The notes: generated by a model not told the origin, from the letters alone. DNA of 64,000 bases from Planctomycetaceae bacterium (GCA_020638995.1 JACKHM010000003.1:434001-498000), one strand, 5' to 3'. Positions 9,530-19,064 are shown, counted from the stretch's first letter. Numbers and translations: made by a program.

Positions 9530-10153
9530 ATGAGCCGCTTTATCCCGCCGGTCTTCGACTCACAGTCGTACCAAAGCGTCCAGCGCCAACGTCAGCTCAC
9601 CTTGGGCGACCTGTTGCTGGAGAACCGGATTGTCTTTCTTCAAGGTGAGATTCATACCGGGAACGCAAACGAACTCGTTATGAAACTACTGTACCTGCAA
9701 AGCGAGAATCGGAAGAAGGATATTCACTTCTACCTTAATTCGCCCGGCGGTGATGTTGTCGCAACGCTTGCGATCTACGACACGATGCAAATCTTAAGCT
9801 GCCCTGTTGCAACTTACTGCGTCGGTCAGGCAGCCAGCGGCGGCGCGGTCTTGTTGGCGGGCGGTGCGAAGGGAAAGCGTTTCGCGTTGCCGCATGCCCG
9901 AGTAATGATGCATCAGCCCTGGGGTGGCGTTCAGGGACAGATTAGCGACATTGAAATTCAAGCCAACGAAATTCTGAGAAATCGTCAAGTCCTGAACGAG
10001 ATCCTCGCGAGTCACAGCGGACAGCCGATCGAACGAATCGAGAAAGATACCGACCGCGACTTTTTCCTGAGCGCCGAAGAGGCCAAAGCGTATGGCCTTG
10101 TCGACGACATCCTCGCCAAGCCGCCCACGGAAGTCGAAGAAGAAGACGCTTGA
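9530..10153 (+). CDS. clpP: ClpP-type ATP-dependent protease, first copy
   Basis: ClpP forms the barrel-shaped proteolytic chamber that degrades proteins fed by ClpX or ClpA. The 207-residue product keeps the triad: Ser in GQAASGGAVLLAGG, His in ARVMMHQPWGG and Asp in KDTDRDFFLS. The usual AASMGA is AASGGA here, and the oxyanion-side sequence is slightly different from the second copy. The N-terminus (MSRFIPPVFDSQSYQSVQRQR) is not a classical ClpP propeptide. It lies 48 bases upstream of a second clpP and about 160 bases after tig, so the three genes are probably one transcription unit. Two different subunits could make homo- or hetero-oligomeric rings. Confidence 0.92.
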   Translation: MSRFIPPVFDSQSYQSVQRQRQLTLGDLLLENRIVFLQGEIHTGNANELVMKLLYLQSENRKKDIHFYLNSPGGDVVATLAIYDTMQILSCPVATYCVGQAASGGAVLLAGGAKGKRFALPHARVMMHQPWGGVQGQISDIEIQANEILRNRQVLNEILASHSGQPIERIEKDTDRDFFLSAEEAKAYGLVDDILAKPPTEVEEEDA

Positions 10154-10201
10154 AGCTCGCTACATCGGCCCAAGATCTAGAAGAACGGAGTTTCGCACAC
10201 G

Positions 10202-10795
10202 ATGGCACCTATCCCCTACGTCGTCGAAAAGAGCGGGCGTGAAGAACGCGTCTATGACATCTACAGCCGACTGCTCAAAGACAGAATCATTTTCCTCGGT
10301 ACGGGCGTCAATGATGAGGTCGCAAACGCGATCGTTGCACAGTTGCTCTTTCTGCAATCCGATGACCCAAAGGCCGACATTCACTTATATGTCAACTCGC
10401 CTGGTGGCAGCGTGAGTGCAGGCTTGGCGATCTATGACACCATGCAGTTCGTAACTTGCGATGTTGCGACCTACTGCATTGGGCAAGCCGCGTCGATGGG
10501 AGCGGTGCTCCTGACAGCAGGTGCTGCCGGCAAGCGGTTCGCGTTACCAAACGCCCGCATTATGATCCATCAACCGCTTGCGGGCATGCAGGGAACAGCT
10601 GCAGAAATTGATATTCATGCGCGAGAATTCAAACGGATCAAGCAAAAGATGAATGAAATCTTGCTCAAGCACACTGGGCAAAGCCTTGAGAAGATCGAGC
10701 AGGATACGGATCGCGACTGTTTCATGTCTGCCGAGCAATCGGTCGAGTACCACTTGATCGACAAAGTGATCGAACACATGGAATCCGTAAAATAG
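10202..10795 (+). CDS. clpP: ClpP-type ATP-dependent protease, second copy
   Basis: This is a canonical 197-residue ClpP. It starts MAPIPYVVEKSGREERVYDIYSR, which matches the axial-loop start of standard ClpP, and keeps the catalytic Ser in GQAASMGAVLLTAG, His in ARIMIHQPLAG and Asp in QDTDRDCFMS. It is closer to the family consensus than the preceding copy. It follows that copy by 48 bases on the same strand with no terminator visible between them. A hairpin after its stop (10843-10863) may end the tig-clpP-clpP unit. No clpX is present in the window. Confidence 0.95.
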   Translation: MAPIPYVVEKSGREERVYDIYSRLLKDRIIFLGTGVNDEVANAIVAQLLFLQSDDPKADIHLYVNSPGGSVSAGLAIYDTMQFVTCDVATYCIGQAASMGAVLLTAGAAGKRFALPNARIMIHQPLAGMQGTAAEIDIHAREFKRIKQKMNEILLKHTGQSLEKIEQDTDRDCFMSAEQSVEYHLIDKVIEHMESVK

Positions 10796-10842
10796 CACCG
10801 GTTTGGTAAACCGCGTTCTGCGGATACTTCAGGCTGGTGTTG

Positions 10843-10863
10843 ACTCGGTCGTTCAAACCGAGT
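10843..10863 (+). terminator. Candidate terminator hairpin after clpP
   Basis: ACTCGGT (10843-10849) pairs perfectly with ACCGAGT (10857-10863) around a 7-base loop. The following sequence is only moderately T-rich (ATTCC), so a rho-independent role is weakly supported. A smaller stem CGGTTT-GGT-AAACCG lies at 10799-10813. Confidence 0.35.
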
Positions 10864-10960
10864 ATTCCCTCGTCCGCACATTTCTGTTGCTGCGGTTTTG
10901 CTCCGTTTCGACATCGGAGCTGCGCGGTTCGTCCAATCACTTCGCGGTTCGTCAGGGAAG

Positions 10961-12034
10961 ATGAACAGCTTGCCCACCAAGGCCAAAATCCGATTGCGTC
11001 TCGTTCTCTTCGGGGGCGCGATTTGCGCGCTCACATCGGGCTGTAGAAACGATCCGCACATTAATGCCCATATCGAAGTGCTGAATGCCGAACGGCGCGC
11101 ATTAGAGGATCAACTATACGAGTTGGAGTATAACTACGAGCGCAAAGTCGCAGAACTCGATGAAGCCAATGCGAAGCTGCGGGAACTCCGAAGCGAGGAG
11201 CCGCCGTCGCAACGAAGTAGTTCGACGCCGCGTGTAGAAATACCCGATGACGAAGATAACTTTCTTGATTTGAGCCCGCCTTCCGTTACACCTGGCGTTC
11301 CCGACGAGCCGAAGATCGAATTACCGGAGCCGGGGAATTCGGGTCAAACAACGAGCCGCGGTCTTAGGACAGAGCCGGTAGCCGTCGGCCCAACGCTGCT
11401 TGACCCTGACGATCCCAGGATTACTCACATTCATATTGATCCGCTGCATACGGGCGGTAGCGACTTTGATCAAAAGCCAGGTGATGATGGAGTCATGGTG
11501 GTGATCGAGCCGCGAAATCGAAACGACGCGTTCGTGCCTTTGGCCGGGCCGTTGACGGTAGTCGTGCTCGATTATGCGAAGCGCGAAGCCGGTGACGAGG
11601 CGAGAATCGCAAAATGGGATCTATCCGCGCAACAGGTTGATCGCTCCTTACACAATAACTCATCGCAACGCGGAATTTACTTGAGGTTGCCTTGGAGCGG
11701 TGTGCGCCCCGAAAGCAATAAGCTAATGGTGGCTGTCCGCTACACAACAGCAGATGGGAGGAAGCTCGAAGCAACGCGAGATATTTATATCACGCTTCCT
11801 GGCCAGCTATCGCAACGCTGGACGCCCCGCTCTTCCTCCGATTCCGACGGCGATGAGGGGCAAAGCAGCATTAACATCGCGCGGCAACCTTCGGCAACCG
11901 ATGGTGCCAGCAATATCCCCACTCCGCCACGACGTGAGCCAACGGTAGGCCCCATCGCACCAATCTCTTACGAAGAGTCGACACCCACCAGCACGGACGA
12001 GCCACCGACGCCGACGTGGCGCCCGTATCGATAG
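10961..12034 (+). CDS. Lipoprotein with coiled coil, function unknown
   Basis: The preferred start (MNSLPTKAKIRLRLVL) gives a lipoprotein signal ending LTSGC, a lipobox whose Cys would be acylated, placing the protein at a membrane surface. Residues about 30-75 form a charged coiled coil (INAHIEVLNAERRALEDQLYELE). A Pro/Ser/Asp-rich linker follows, then a beta-rich domain (about 150-290) with VVIEPRNRNDAFVPLAGPLTVVVLDY, which reads like an immunoglobulin-type surface domain, and a disordered tail rich in Pro, Ser and Thr. I do not recognise a named family. It lies just after clpP but is preceded by 165 bases, so it may have its own promoter. It is convergent with the sulfatase gene, nine bases away. 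Confidence 0.7.
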   Translation: MNSLPTKAKIRLRLVLFGGAICALTSGCRNDPHINAHIEVLNAERRALEDQLYELEYNYERKVAELDEANAKLRELRSEEPPSQRSSSTPRVEIPDDEDNFLDLSPPSVTPGVPDEPKIELPEPGNSGQTTSRGLRTEPVAVGPTLLDPDDPRITHIHIDPLHTGGSDFDQKPGDDGVMVVIEPRNRNDAFVPLAGPLTVVVLDYAKREAGDEARIAKWDLSAQQVDRSLHNNSSQRGIYLRLPWSGVRPESNKLMVAVRYTTADGRKLEATRDIYITLPGQLSQRWTPRSSSDSDGDEGQSSINIARQPSATDGASNIPTPPRREPTVGPIAPISYEESTPTSTDEPPTPTWRPYR

Positions 12035-12042
12035 CCTGCGAG

Positions 12043-13413
12043 TCAAAGGTCTCCGAACAACGGAAACGACTCGGACTCGACGTGTTCGCGATTCATTACC
12101 GCCCGCAGTTGGGCAACCACTTCCGGATGATCGCTGGCGATGTTGTGCTGTTCACCAAGGTCTAGAGACAAATCATACAGTTCGACCGGAGCATTAGGAT
12201 CTTTCTTCAGGTCCACTCGAACCCCTTTCCACTTCCCGACACGGGCTGCTTGACTGCGTCCACGTTCGGTGAACTCCCAATACAAGGCTTCGTGTTTCTG
12301 TTGTTCGACCGTATTTCCGAGTAACGTAGGCACCATAGAAATTCCATCAATGCTCTTAGGTGGCGCAATTCCAGCCAGCTCACAAAAAGTCGGGAGCATA
12401 TCCCAATGCGCAGAGATCAACCCCGAGACACGGCGTGGCTCGAGCTTTTCCGGCCAGCGAGCGACCAGCGGAGCACGAATGCCGCCTTCGTACAGGTCTC
12501 GCTTGTAGCCGCGGAGCGGGCCGTTGGAGTCGAAGAAGTCGGGCTGATGCCCGCCTTCTTTATGCGGTCCATTGTCGGAACTGAGCATTACTAACGTGTT
12601 GTCGTCGATATCCAGCTCCCTCAAGAGTGATAATAGTTGACCGACTTGGTGGTCGAGGCGGGTCATCATGCCCGCAAATCCTGCAACGGGATTGTTTACA
12701 TCCGTTCCCGCGTACTTACCGATTGTGCCTTCAAACTGCGAGAACTTCTTTCGAAATTCGGCCATCGAATCTTCTGGCACTTGCATCGCCGCATGCGGAA
12801 TCGTAACGGACATGTAGCAGAAGAACGGTCCTTTCTTATTCGCTCGCACGAAGTCCAATGCATTTTGAACGATCAAGTCGTGTGAATAAGTTTTGCCATC
12901 TAGTTCAACTCGCTGATCATTTTTCCAGAGGTGATCTGGATAGAAGTTATGCGCTTCGCGTTGGCAGTTATAGCCGAAGAACGAGTCAAAGTGCTGAACT
13001 GGGTCGGAGGTCGATCCCGGTGCCCCCAGGCCCCATTTGCCGAACATCCCTGTCGTATAACCGGCTTTATGAAGCAACCGCGGAATCGTCACGATATCCG
13101 CCGGCATTGGCGACTGTCCTTCGGGCTTCACCTCGCGATTGCCTCGAACGAAACAGTGACCGGTATGCAATCCCGTCATCAGAGAACAGCGAGTGGGAGC
13201 ACAGACCGTCGACCCCGAGTAATGATCGGTGAATCTGATTCCTTCGCTCGCCAAGCGATCTATGTTGGGTGTCTTGAACTTTTTTTGGCCATAGCAGCTC
13301 AAGTCCCCGTATCCCGCATCATCGAGCAAGATATAGATGATATTTGGCTGCTCGGCAAAGGCCCGCGGCGCGAAGGCAACCACCGCAAGAAATAAGAGTG
13401 CAGTACGATTCAT
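12043..13413 (-). CDS. Secreted sulfatase (arylsulfatase A-like, formylglycine type)
   Basis: Sulfatases hydrolyse sulfate esters, in planctomycetes mostly on algal polysaccharides. The 456-residue protein has a signal peptide (MNRTALLFLAVVAFAPRAFA), the N-terminal metal site NIIYILLDDAGYGDLSCYG with paired Asp, and the activation motif CAPTRCSLMTG at Cys71, the Cys that is converted to formylglycine by a modifying enzyme. VMLSSDNGPHKEGGH later supplies the second metal-binding Asp-Asn pair. The C-terminal beta domain with LYDLSLDLGEQHNIA is typical of subfamily S1. The gene has its own start and no close upstream partner, though the next minus-strand genes are also exported proteins. The natural substrate is not predictable. 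Confidence 0.93.
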   Translation of the reverse strand: MNRTALLFLAVVAFAPRAFAEQPNIIYILLDDAGYGDLSCYGQKKFKTPNIDRLASEGIRFTDHYSGSTVCAPTRCSLMTGLHTGHCFVRGNREVKPEGQSPMPADIVTIPRLLHKAGYTTGMFGKWGLGAPGSTSDPVQHFDSFFGYNCQREAHNFYPDHLWKNDQRVELDGKTYSHDLIVQNALDFVRANKKGPFFCYMSVTIPHAAMQVPEDSMAEFRKKFSQFEGTIGKYAGTDVNNPVAGFAGMMTRLDHQVGQLLSLLRELDIDDNTLVMLSSDNGPHKEGGHQPDFFDSNGPLRGYKRDLYEGGIRAPLVARWPEKLEPRRVSGLISAHWDMLPTFCELAGIAPPKSIDGISMVPTLLGNTVEQQKHEALYWEFTERGRSQAARVGKWKGVRVDLKKDPNAPVELYDLSLDLGEQHNIASDHPEVVAQLRAVMNREHVESESFPLFGDL

Positions 13414-13501
13414 GTGAGTAATCGCCTATTGTCGAGTATCGTAACAGAGTGTGATCGACTACCGACTACGATAACCACCTCACGCCGATACGCAAGCGCG
13501 A

Positions 13502-15628
13502 TTAGTTTGCAGGTGGGATGTAAAGCTTCGAGGGAGCCATCGGCCGATCGAAAATCGCGATTTCGTCGAGACGACCTTCCCACGACGAGTCGCCCGAGCA
13601 GTGCCCCCCGAAAAAGAAAGTAGGAGGCTCGGGCCGGTTGTCGCCAGAGACGACGGTGTCGATCTCGGGTGTCTCTTCACCGTTAAGATAAACTCGTCTG
13701 TGGACACCGTCGCATACGAATAGCAAGTGGTTCCAAGTCCAACGCTCGATTGATGTGCGGCCCGCGACAACCGTCGTTCCGTTGTGAAACATGATCTTGC
13801 CAGGATGGTTTTCGCCGCCTCCAACTCCAACGTGTTCTCCGCTCTCGCCGCGACTGAACGCAGGACCGCGGGAAATCAGCCATCCGGAAACATCACGAGC
13901 ATCCGTTGGCAACCCATTCCAAAACCACATCGAGATGGCGTAATGTTCGCCAAGACTCTCGATTCGTGCTTGCAATCGACCACCCGCCAGATGTGCCGCG
14001 CGGTTCTCTTCGCCATCGGTGCAAAAGGCATCGCTACGAGGCCCGCCCAAAAAGTAAGCAACCTTGGCATCGTACACTGCGTGAAGGTTGTGTCCCGAGG
14101 AATCACTTGCAATGGGTCCAGCGAACTCATCAAGACGCCAATAGGCTATTGGCTTTGCTGCCAAGATTGCGCCGACCGCCTCACCGTGCGACTGCCTGAA
14201 GGTACGTCGCGGTTGTTCGGCAACGTCTTCAAGTAGTTGGATTGCCGCCTCTACGATCTTCGGTTCAGCATGAACTTCGAGACCTGCCGAACGCGCCGCC
14301 CAGGTGTTATAGCCGCCCAGAAGATGTTGTTCAGGTGGCGGTATGTAACCGTCACCTCCATTCGCCAACTCGATTACCATCGTTTTTGGCAGAGGGCTTT
14401 GCAGCTTTAGCTTGAGCCCCGTGAGCGCGTACGTTTCGTTCGGTGTAGTCGCAATCGCGATGTTTCCTATTCGAATCGCTTGCACGACAATTTCCGTGGC
14501 CTGCCGTTCGTGGAGTATGAGTTGCTCTTTCGCATAGACTTCTTCCGTTGTTTTGGGAAGCCGGTCACCAATGCTGTCGACGATCCGCTGTGCCCATTCC
14601 AGACGCTGCTTATCCGCCACTCGATACTTCAGCTCCATGCGAGTTTCTGCCATAGCGAGATTCGCGTCTTCGTAGGAGATCGACTCGTAGGCCTTCATCG
14701 CGGTATCTAGTAATCCGTTGGCAAAACTATCTATCGTCGGCTCTTCGGTTCCTGGTGTCGGTGGATTTCGATAATCGCGTCGCCAGATGTCGCCACTGCA
14801 ACCGTGCGACATGATCCCTACGAAAGGAGCATGACCCGCGCTCTCCTGCGGCGCGATGCGTGCTCTCAATCCGTCGGAGAACAAGCCAAAATAATCCGCA
14901 CTCAAGCCTCGCTCGCCCGAGAAGTAGTGCATCGAAAAATTGGCGAGCAGCGCGATCGGGCGACCATCTGTCGAATGAAACGAAATCAGTGAAAGGTCTG
15001 GGTCTTCCGGTCCAGACTCGCCGGTGACATCATCCCAGTTTCGACCGGCGTGCATGTTTGCTCGCACCGTAAGATTGCCGAACGGGTCTTCCGCCACTCG
15101 ATCCGGACGACGAATCCAGCGTCGGACCGCGGTGTAGTCGGCAGCATTCGCTACCGCCCAACCAACTTGCGCGGGTTCGAGGTTTGCCTCGGCGTTAGCC
15201 AGAGCTTCCGCGATTTTTTCGCGTAGATACGGAACATAGGTTGGGTCGGCATCGGTACCAAGGCAACTCATTGAAGCCGGCGCGCTGTGCGTGTGCGTGG
15301 CCGAAATCAACATCCGGTCCGGCCTGATACCTGTCCTTTGCGAGGCAAGTTGCTTTACCTCGTCCAGAAACGGACGCGGCATCATGCAACTGTCGACGAC
15401 GGCAATTCCCAGGCGTGTTTTTCCATCGTCCAAAACGACGGCACGGACATTGATCTTCGAGGTGACGAAATCGAGACTGCGGCTTGTCATGCCACCGTTA
15501 ACGAACACCGGGAACTGAATCGGTGTTGCATCCACGACCGCAGCTCCGGCACGAAGTTGAGCGAACAAGTTCTCAGAGAATGTGCCGAGCAGAGCGAGCG
15601 TCGCAACAAATACCAATGTCGATTTCAT
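13502..15628 (-). CDS. Neutral ceramidase-like enzyme fused to a LamG-type lectin domain
   Basis: The 708-residue product has a signal peptide (MKSTLVFVATLALLGTFSENLFA) and then a domain resembling the neutral/alkaline ceramidase N-terminal fold (residues about 25-470): AGAAVVDATPIQFPVFVNGG, the metal-ligand segment SATHTHSAPA and the second His stretch LLANFSMHYFSGE. Neutral ceramidases cleave the amide bond of N-acyl sphingosine, but this planctomycete branch lacks the usual immunoglobulin-like C-terminal domain and instead ends in a concanavalin/LamG fold (about 500-700: AYWRLDEFAGP, then WNHLLFVCDGVHRRVYLNGEE). The LamG part probably binds carbohydrate or keeps the enzyme at a surface. 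True ceramidase activity is uncertain. Confidence 0.8.
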   Translation of the reverse strand: MKSTLVFVATLALLGTFSENLFAQLRAGAAVVDATPIQFPVFVNGGMTSRSLDFVTSKINVRAVVLDDGKTRLGIAVVDSCMMPRPFLDEVKQLASQRTGIRPDRMLISATHTHSAPASMSCLGTDADPTYVPYLREKIAEALANAEANLEPAQVGWAVANAADYTAVRRWIRRPDRVAEDPFGNLTVRANMHAGRNWDDVTGESGPEDPDLSLISFHSTDGRPIALLANFSMHYFSGERGLSADYFGLFSDGLRARIAPQESAGHAPFVGIMSHGCSGDIWRRDYRNPPTPGTEEPTIDSFANGLLDTAMKAYESISYEDANLAMAETRMELKYRVADKQRLEWAQRIVDSIGDRLPKTTEEVYAKEQLILHERQATEIVVQAIRIGNIAIATTPNETYALTGLKLKLQSPLPKTMVIELANGGDGYIPPPEQHLLGGYNTWAARSAGLEVHAEPKIVEAAIQLLEDVAEQPRRTFRQSHGEAVGAILAAKPIAYWRLDEFAGPIASDSSGHNLHAVYDAKVAYFLGGPRSDAFCTDGEENRAAHLAGGRLQARIESLGEHYAISMWFWNGLPTDARDVSGWLISRGPAFSRGESGEHVGVGGGENHPGKIMFHNGTTVVAGRTSIERWTWNHLLFVCDGVHRRVYLNGEETPEIDTVVSGDNRPEPPTFFFGGHCSGDSSWEGRLDEIAIFDRPMAPSKLYIPPAN

Positions 15629-15743
15629 GCATTAGCCTCAAAAGTTGCCATCACGCTCTACCGTGATGAACCTAGAAAACGTGATGAACCCAGAACAACA
15701 GCTCCTTCGCCAAAGCAAGTCCCGACGAAGCGTATTGCCAAGT

Positions 15744-16979
15744 TTACTGGGCGTCGCGGATATCGTAACTGATAATTAGCTCTTGATCACGCAAATACAT
15801 TCGTCCGTTCGCTATGGTGGGGTGCGTCCAAATCTTCCCTTTGGGATTGCGTCGTTCAGTTTGAGGATCGAGCACGAAGCGACCACGTTCCTGCCATCCA
15901 CTGGCGGAAGCATCGACTAACACCACATTTCCGCCCTTTTCGTCGACCAGATAGTAGCAGCCATCCGCAAAAGTCAGGCACCCTTTGCCGAGTTCGCTTC
16001 GTTCTCGCCATACCATCTCGCCGGTCGCGAAATCCTGACACAGCCACCCCACACCATCTGAATAACCAAACACATGGTCGCCGAGTCGCAAGACCCCACC
16101 GTGATGATTCTTCATGCTTTGGTTGGCGTATACTTCCGTCACTTCATTCGAATCGCTCAGCTTTACCAATTTGCAACCCACCCCATACCCGCTGGTGATG
16201 TAAACAAAGCCATCGTGAAAGATTGGCGTCGGAATAACCGCCGTCTTGCCAGGCCAATCGGTCTGCCAGAGCAAATCGCCTGATTCAGCATCCAGACCAA
16301 ACAGAGCCTGCTGCACGAGTTGAATGTATTGTCGGCGTCCTGCATGCTCAGCGATGATGATCGACGAATACTGGGCGCCGTCGGTGAATTGACTGCTTTG
16401 CCAAATCTTCTCGCCAGTCTTTCGATTTAATGCGACCACAGCGCCCTGCTTGCCGCCCGGCGTCCAGACAACTTTGTCACCGTCGACCAACACGCTTTCG
16501 CAGTAGCCCCAGTTCGGCTTGCGTCCGCCAAAATCTTCTGCTTTTGCCTTCCAGACAATGTTGCCGTCTGCGGCGTTAGCACAGGCCAGCGTACCCGTGC
16601 CGGAGAGTGCATAGACGTGTTCGCCGACCACTGTCGGTGTACTGCGAGGACCATCGCCCCAGCCATTTGATAACACATCACTAATCGCAGTTGACCATTT
16701 TTCGGTTCCGTCCGACACATTCAATGCGATGAGACATTCCTGATCGTCCCGAGCTCCGAGGGTGTACAGGGTGTCGCCAACAACGGCCATCCCCGCATAA
16801 CCGAGCCCGGCTTCAGCGGACACCCACACCTTATTGGGACCACCTGCCGGCCAACTCTTCAATAGCCCTGTTTCCTGTGAGACATTGGTTCGATCCGGTC
16901 CTTGCCATTGCGGCCAGTCCGCAGCCGAGGCAAATTGCGAGAGAAATAGCGCGGTACAAACTGCAAAAAGTAGTCTCAT
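15744..16979 (-). CDS. Exported PQQ-type beta-propeller protein (BamB-like)
   Basis: The 411-residue product has a signal peptide (MRLLFAVCTALFLSQFASA) followed at once by WPQWQGPDRTNVSQETGL, a signature found in many planctomycete propeller proteins. Repeated blades show the PQQ-like pattern LIALNVSDGTEKWSTA, VVALNRKTGEKIWQSS, LFGLDAESGDLLWQTD and CQDFATGEMVWRE. There is no catalytic Asp/Glu set of true quinoprotein dehydrogenases, so it is more likely a scaffold or binding protein in the periplasm. It stands between two other exported-enzyme genes on the same strand. Confidence 0.85.
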   Translation of the reverse strand: MRLLFAVCTALFLSQFASAADWPQWQGPDRTNVSQETGLLKSWPAGGPNKVWVSAEAGLGYAGMAVVGDTLYTLGARDDQECLIALNVSDGTEKWSTAISDVLSNGWGDGPRSTPTVVGEHVYALSGTGTLACANAADGNIVWKAKAEDFGGRKPNWGYCESVLVDGDKVVWTPGGKQGAVVALNRKTGEKIWQSSQFTDGAQYSSIIIAEHAGRRQYIQLVQQALFGLDAESGDLLWQTDWPGKTAVIPTPIFHDGFVYITSGYGVGCKLVKLSDSNEVTEVYANQSMKNHHGGVLRLGDHVFGYSDGVGWLCQDFATGEMVWRERSELGKGCLTFADGCYYLVDEKGGNVVLVDASASGWQERGRFVLDPQTERRNPKGKIWTHPTIANGRMYLRDQELIISYDIRDAQ

Positions 16980-17156
16980 TGCACAACTCCGTGCGGTGGG
17001 AAGCGAGTGGTAGGCGCGGTCAGTAGTCAGGTATCAGGGTGCTCGTGAAAGCGTCATGAGACCCAAAGATACTTATCTAGGTGGGACAGGCTTCAGTTTA
17101 ATCAAACCTCTACTCAGTTCGATAGTAGCGACCTCGTAAGCGGATTCCCTCAACGA

Positions 17157-19064
17157 TTAGTCACCAGATTTGCTCCCCAACGCGCGCCGGCTCACCTGCG
17201 TTTCAATATCTCGCAGCCAGCGTTCGCAGGCCGTCGTCCACTGAGACGCCGGATAAGAGACGGGATCGATACCTCCTCCATGACCTCCTCCCGCATAAAT
17301 GTGGCACTCGGCCGGTATCTTGGCGGCTTGCAGTTCCAAGTAGAAGTTCAGGATGCCCCTGGTGAAGGGATCGTCTTCGGCGCCGGACACGAACAGTGGC
17401 GCTGTGCTGTTTCGCTTGAGTCCAAGTACGTTGGGGTCTAAGGTGTTAGATTCGCGGGGCTCCGTTAGGTAAGCGGGATATGTCAACACGGCAAAGTCCG
17501 GTCGGCAACTGAGCCTGTCGATCCCGTCAATCGGCGGGTAGGCGTCGGCTTGGAAGTTTGTGCATAGCATCGTACAGAGGTGCCCGCCTGCCGAGAATCC
17601 GCAGACGCCGACTTGGTTAGGGTCGATCCCCCACCTTTCAGCATTTGCGCGAACCAATCGCATTGATCGCTGCAGATCCTGCAGCGCGTGGTGATGTTTG
17701 GGAAACTCACCTCCACGACGTGGGACGCGATACTTCAGTAGGATACCTGTAATGCCCAGTTCGTTTAACCATTCACAGACTTTCGCCCCTTCATGTTCGG
17801 CGGCCAAGGCGCCGTACCCACCACCAGGACAAACGATAATCGCCCTGCGTGTCGCTTTGTCAGTGACAGGCCGAACCACTGTGAGCGTCGGCTTCGTGAC
17901 TTGTGAAATGTTAAGCGCGTTCCCACCTCGGGACTTCGACGTCACCAGTTCGTCGACCGAATCGAGAGTCTCGTCTGGTCCCAGCCTGTCAGGCCACACC
18001 TGAACGATCGGGCAATCGCGGCCGAGTATCTGACGTAACCGCTGATCGCCGAGCGTCAATTCTTCCGATGGTCCGACGTCCTCCAAGCTTTTGGCTTTGT
18101 AGGTAAGCGGCGTTGGCCTTTCGAGCTCACCGAGAAAGCCGCGGTCACGCAGGAAGCGGTAGCATTCGTCGGCCCAATTTCCGAAAGGATATTTTTCGAT
18201 GGCGCCGCCGTGTCCACCCTCGGGGTAAACGTGTAGTTCAGCCTTCACCTTAGCTTCCATCAAGGCTAGGTAGTACTCGACGGAGCCCACGGTGAATTTG
18301 TCAGGACGCGTGATAGCGATGAGTGTCGGCGGTGTATTAGTTTCATCGATTAGTTCGTAATTCAACTTCGTATCCCGATCGCGTGACGCAACGGGTTCGG
18401 TGAGATAAGCGGGGTAGAGCAAGATCGCAAAGTCGGGCCGACAACTCATCTCGTCAATCGCGTCGACCGGCTTGTACCATCGCTTCTGATGATTGATCGC
18501 GAGTGAAGCTGCGAGATGTCCGCCGGCCGAAAATCCGGCGACTCCGATCTTGTTCGGAGCGATATTCCATTCCGCGGCCCGGCTGCGAAGTACACCGATC
18601 GCGCGCTGAGCGTCTTGCAATGGTTGATAATTCATCGCAAATCCCTGATGTCTTTTCGGCACACGGTACTTCAACAGCACTACAGTAATTCCACGGTCGT
18701 TCATCCACTTGGCAGTCTCGACGACAGTTTCACAAGCCAACGTGCCATAGCCTCCGCCGGGGCACAGAACGATGGCGACTCCTGTGTTGTTGTTTCCCTG
18801 CGGCGACAGAATTGTCAGGGAGGGATCAGATACGTTCGTGATGTTCAACAAGCCTTCTCTGTCTCGATACGTAGTTTTGACCGCTTCGGACGCAATCGGT
18901 CGCGGCTCGTCAGGTACCTTGCCATTTGGCCACAGTCGCACTACCGGGCAATCGCGACCGACGGCTTTCAAAAACTCAACTTCGCCAGTTGTCGGATTTG
19001 CGGCGAAGACTGAAACCGGAAACACGATGGTGACATAAGCGATCAAAAACGTCGGCCGGTTCAT
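17157..19064 (-). CDS. Secreted protein with two tandem alpha/beta hydrolase (BD-FAE/acetylxylan esterase-like) domains
   Basis: From the preferred start (MNRPTFLIAYVTIVFPVSVFA) the protein has 635 residues and a signal peptide. Two homologous hydrolase units follow. Unit one (about 32-310) has CPGGGYGTLA, the nucleophile elbow GFSAGG (Ser179) and the His motif EGGHGG (His285). Unit two (about 340-622) has CPGGGYGALA, GFSAGG (Ser491) and GGGHGG (His595). Both carry the matching segment MSCRPDFAxLxYPAYLTEP. Both triads look intact, so two active sites are expected. Related single-domain enzymes remove acetyl or other ester groups from plant or algal polysaccharides. The frame is open further upstream, and an ATG at 19079 is an alternative start. 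Confidence 0.85.
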   Translation of the reverse strand: MNRPTFLIAYVTIVFPVSVFAANPTTGEVEFLKAVGRDCPVVRLWPNGKVPDEPRPIASEAVKTTYRDREGLLNITNVSDPSLTILSPQGNNNTGVAIVLCPGGGYGTLACETVVETAKWMNDRGITVVLLKYRVPKRHQGFAMNYQPLQDAQRAIGVLRSRAAEWNIAPNKIGVAGFSAGGHLAASLAINHQKRWYKPVDAIDEMSCRPDFAILLYPAYLTEPVASRDRDTKLNYELIDETNTPPTLIAITRPDKFTVGSVEYYLALMEAKVKAELHVYPEGGHGGAIEKYPFGNWADECYRFLRDRGFLGELERPTPLTYKAKSLEDVGPSEELTLGDQRLRQILGRDCPIVQVWPDRLGPDETLDSVDELVTSKSRGGNALNISQVTKPTLTVVRPVTDKATRRAIIVCPGGGYGALAAEHEGAKVCEWLNELGITGILLKYRVPRRGGEFPKHHHALQDLQRSMRLVRANAERWGIDPNQVGVCGFSAGGHLCTMLCTNFQADAYPPIDGIDRLSCRPDFAVLTYPAYLTEPRESNTLDPNVLGLKRNSTAPLFVSGAEDDPFTRGILNFYLELQAAKIPAECHIYAGGGHGGGIDPVSYPASQWTTACERWLRDIETQVSRRALGSKSGD

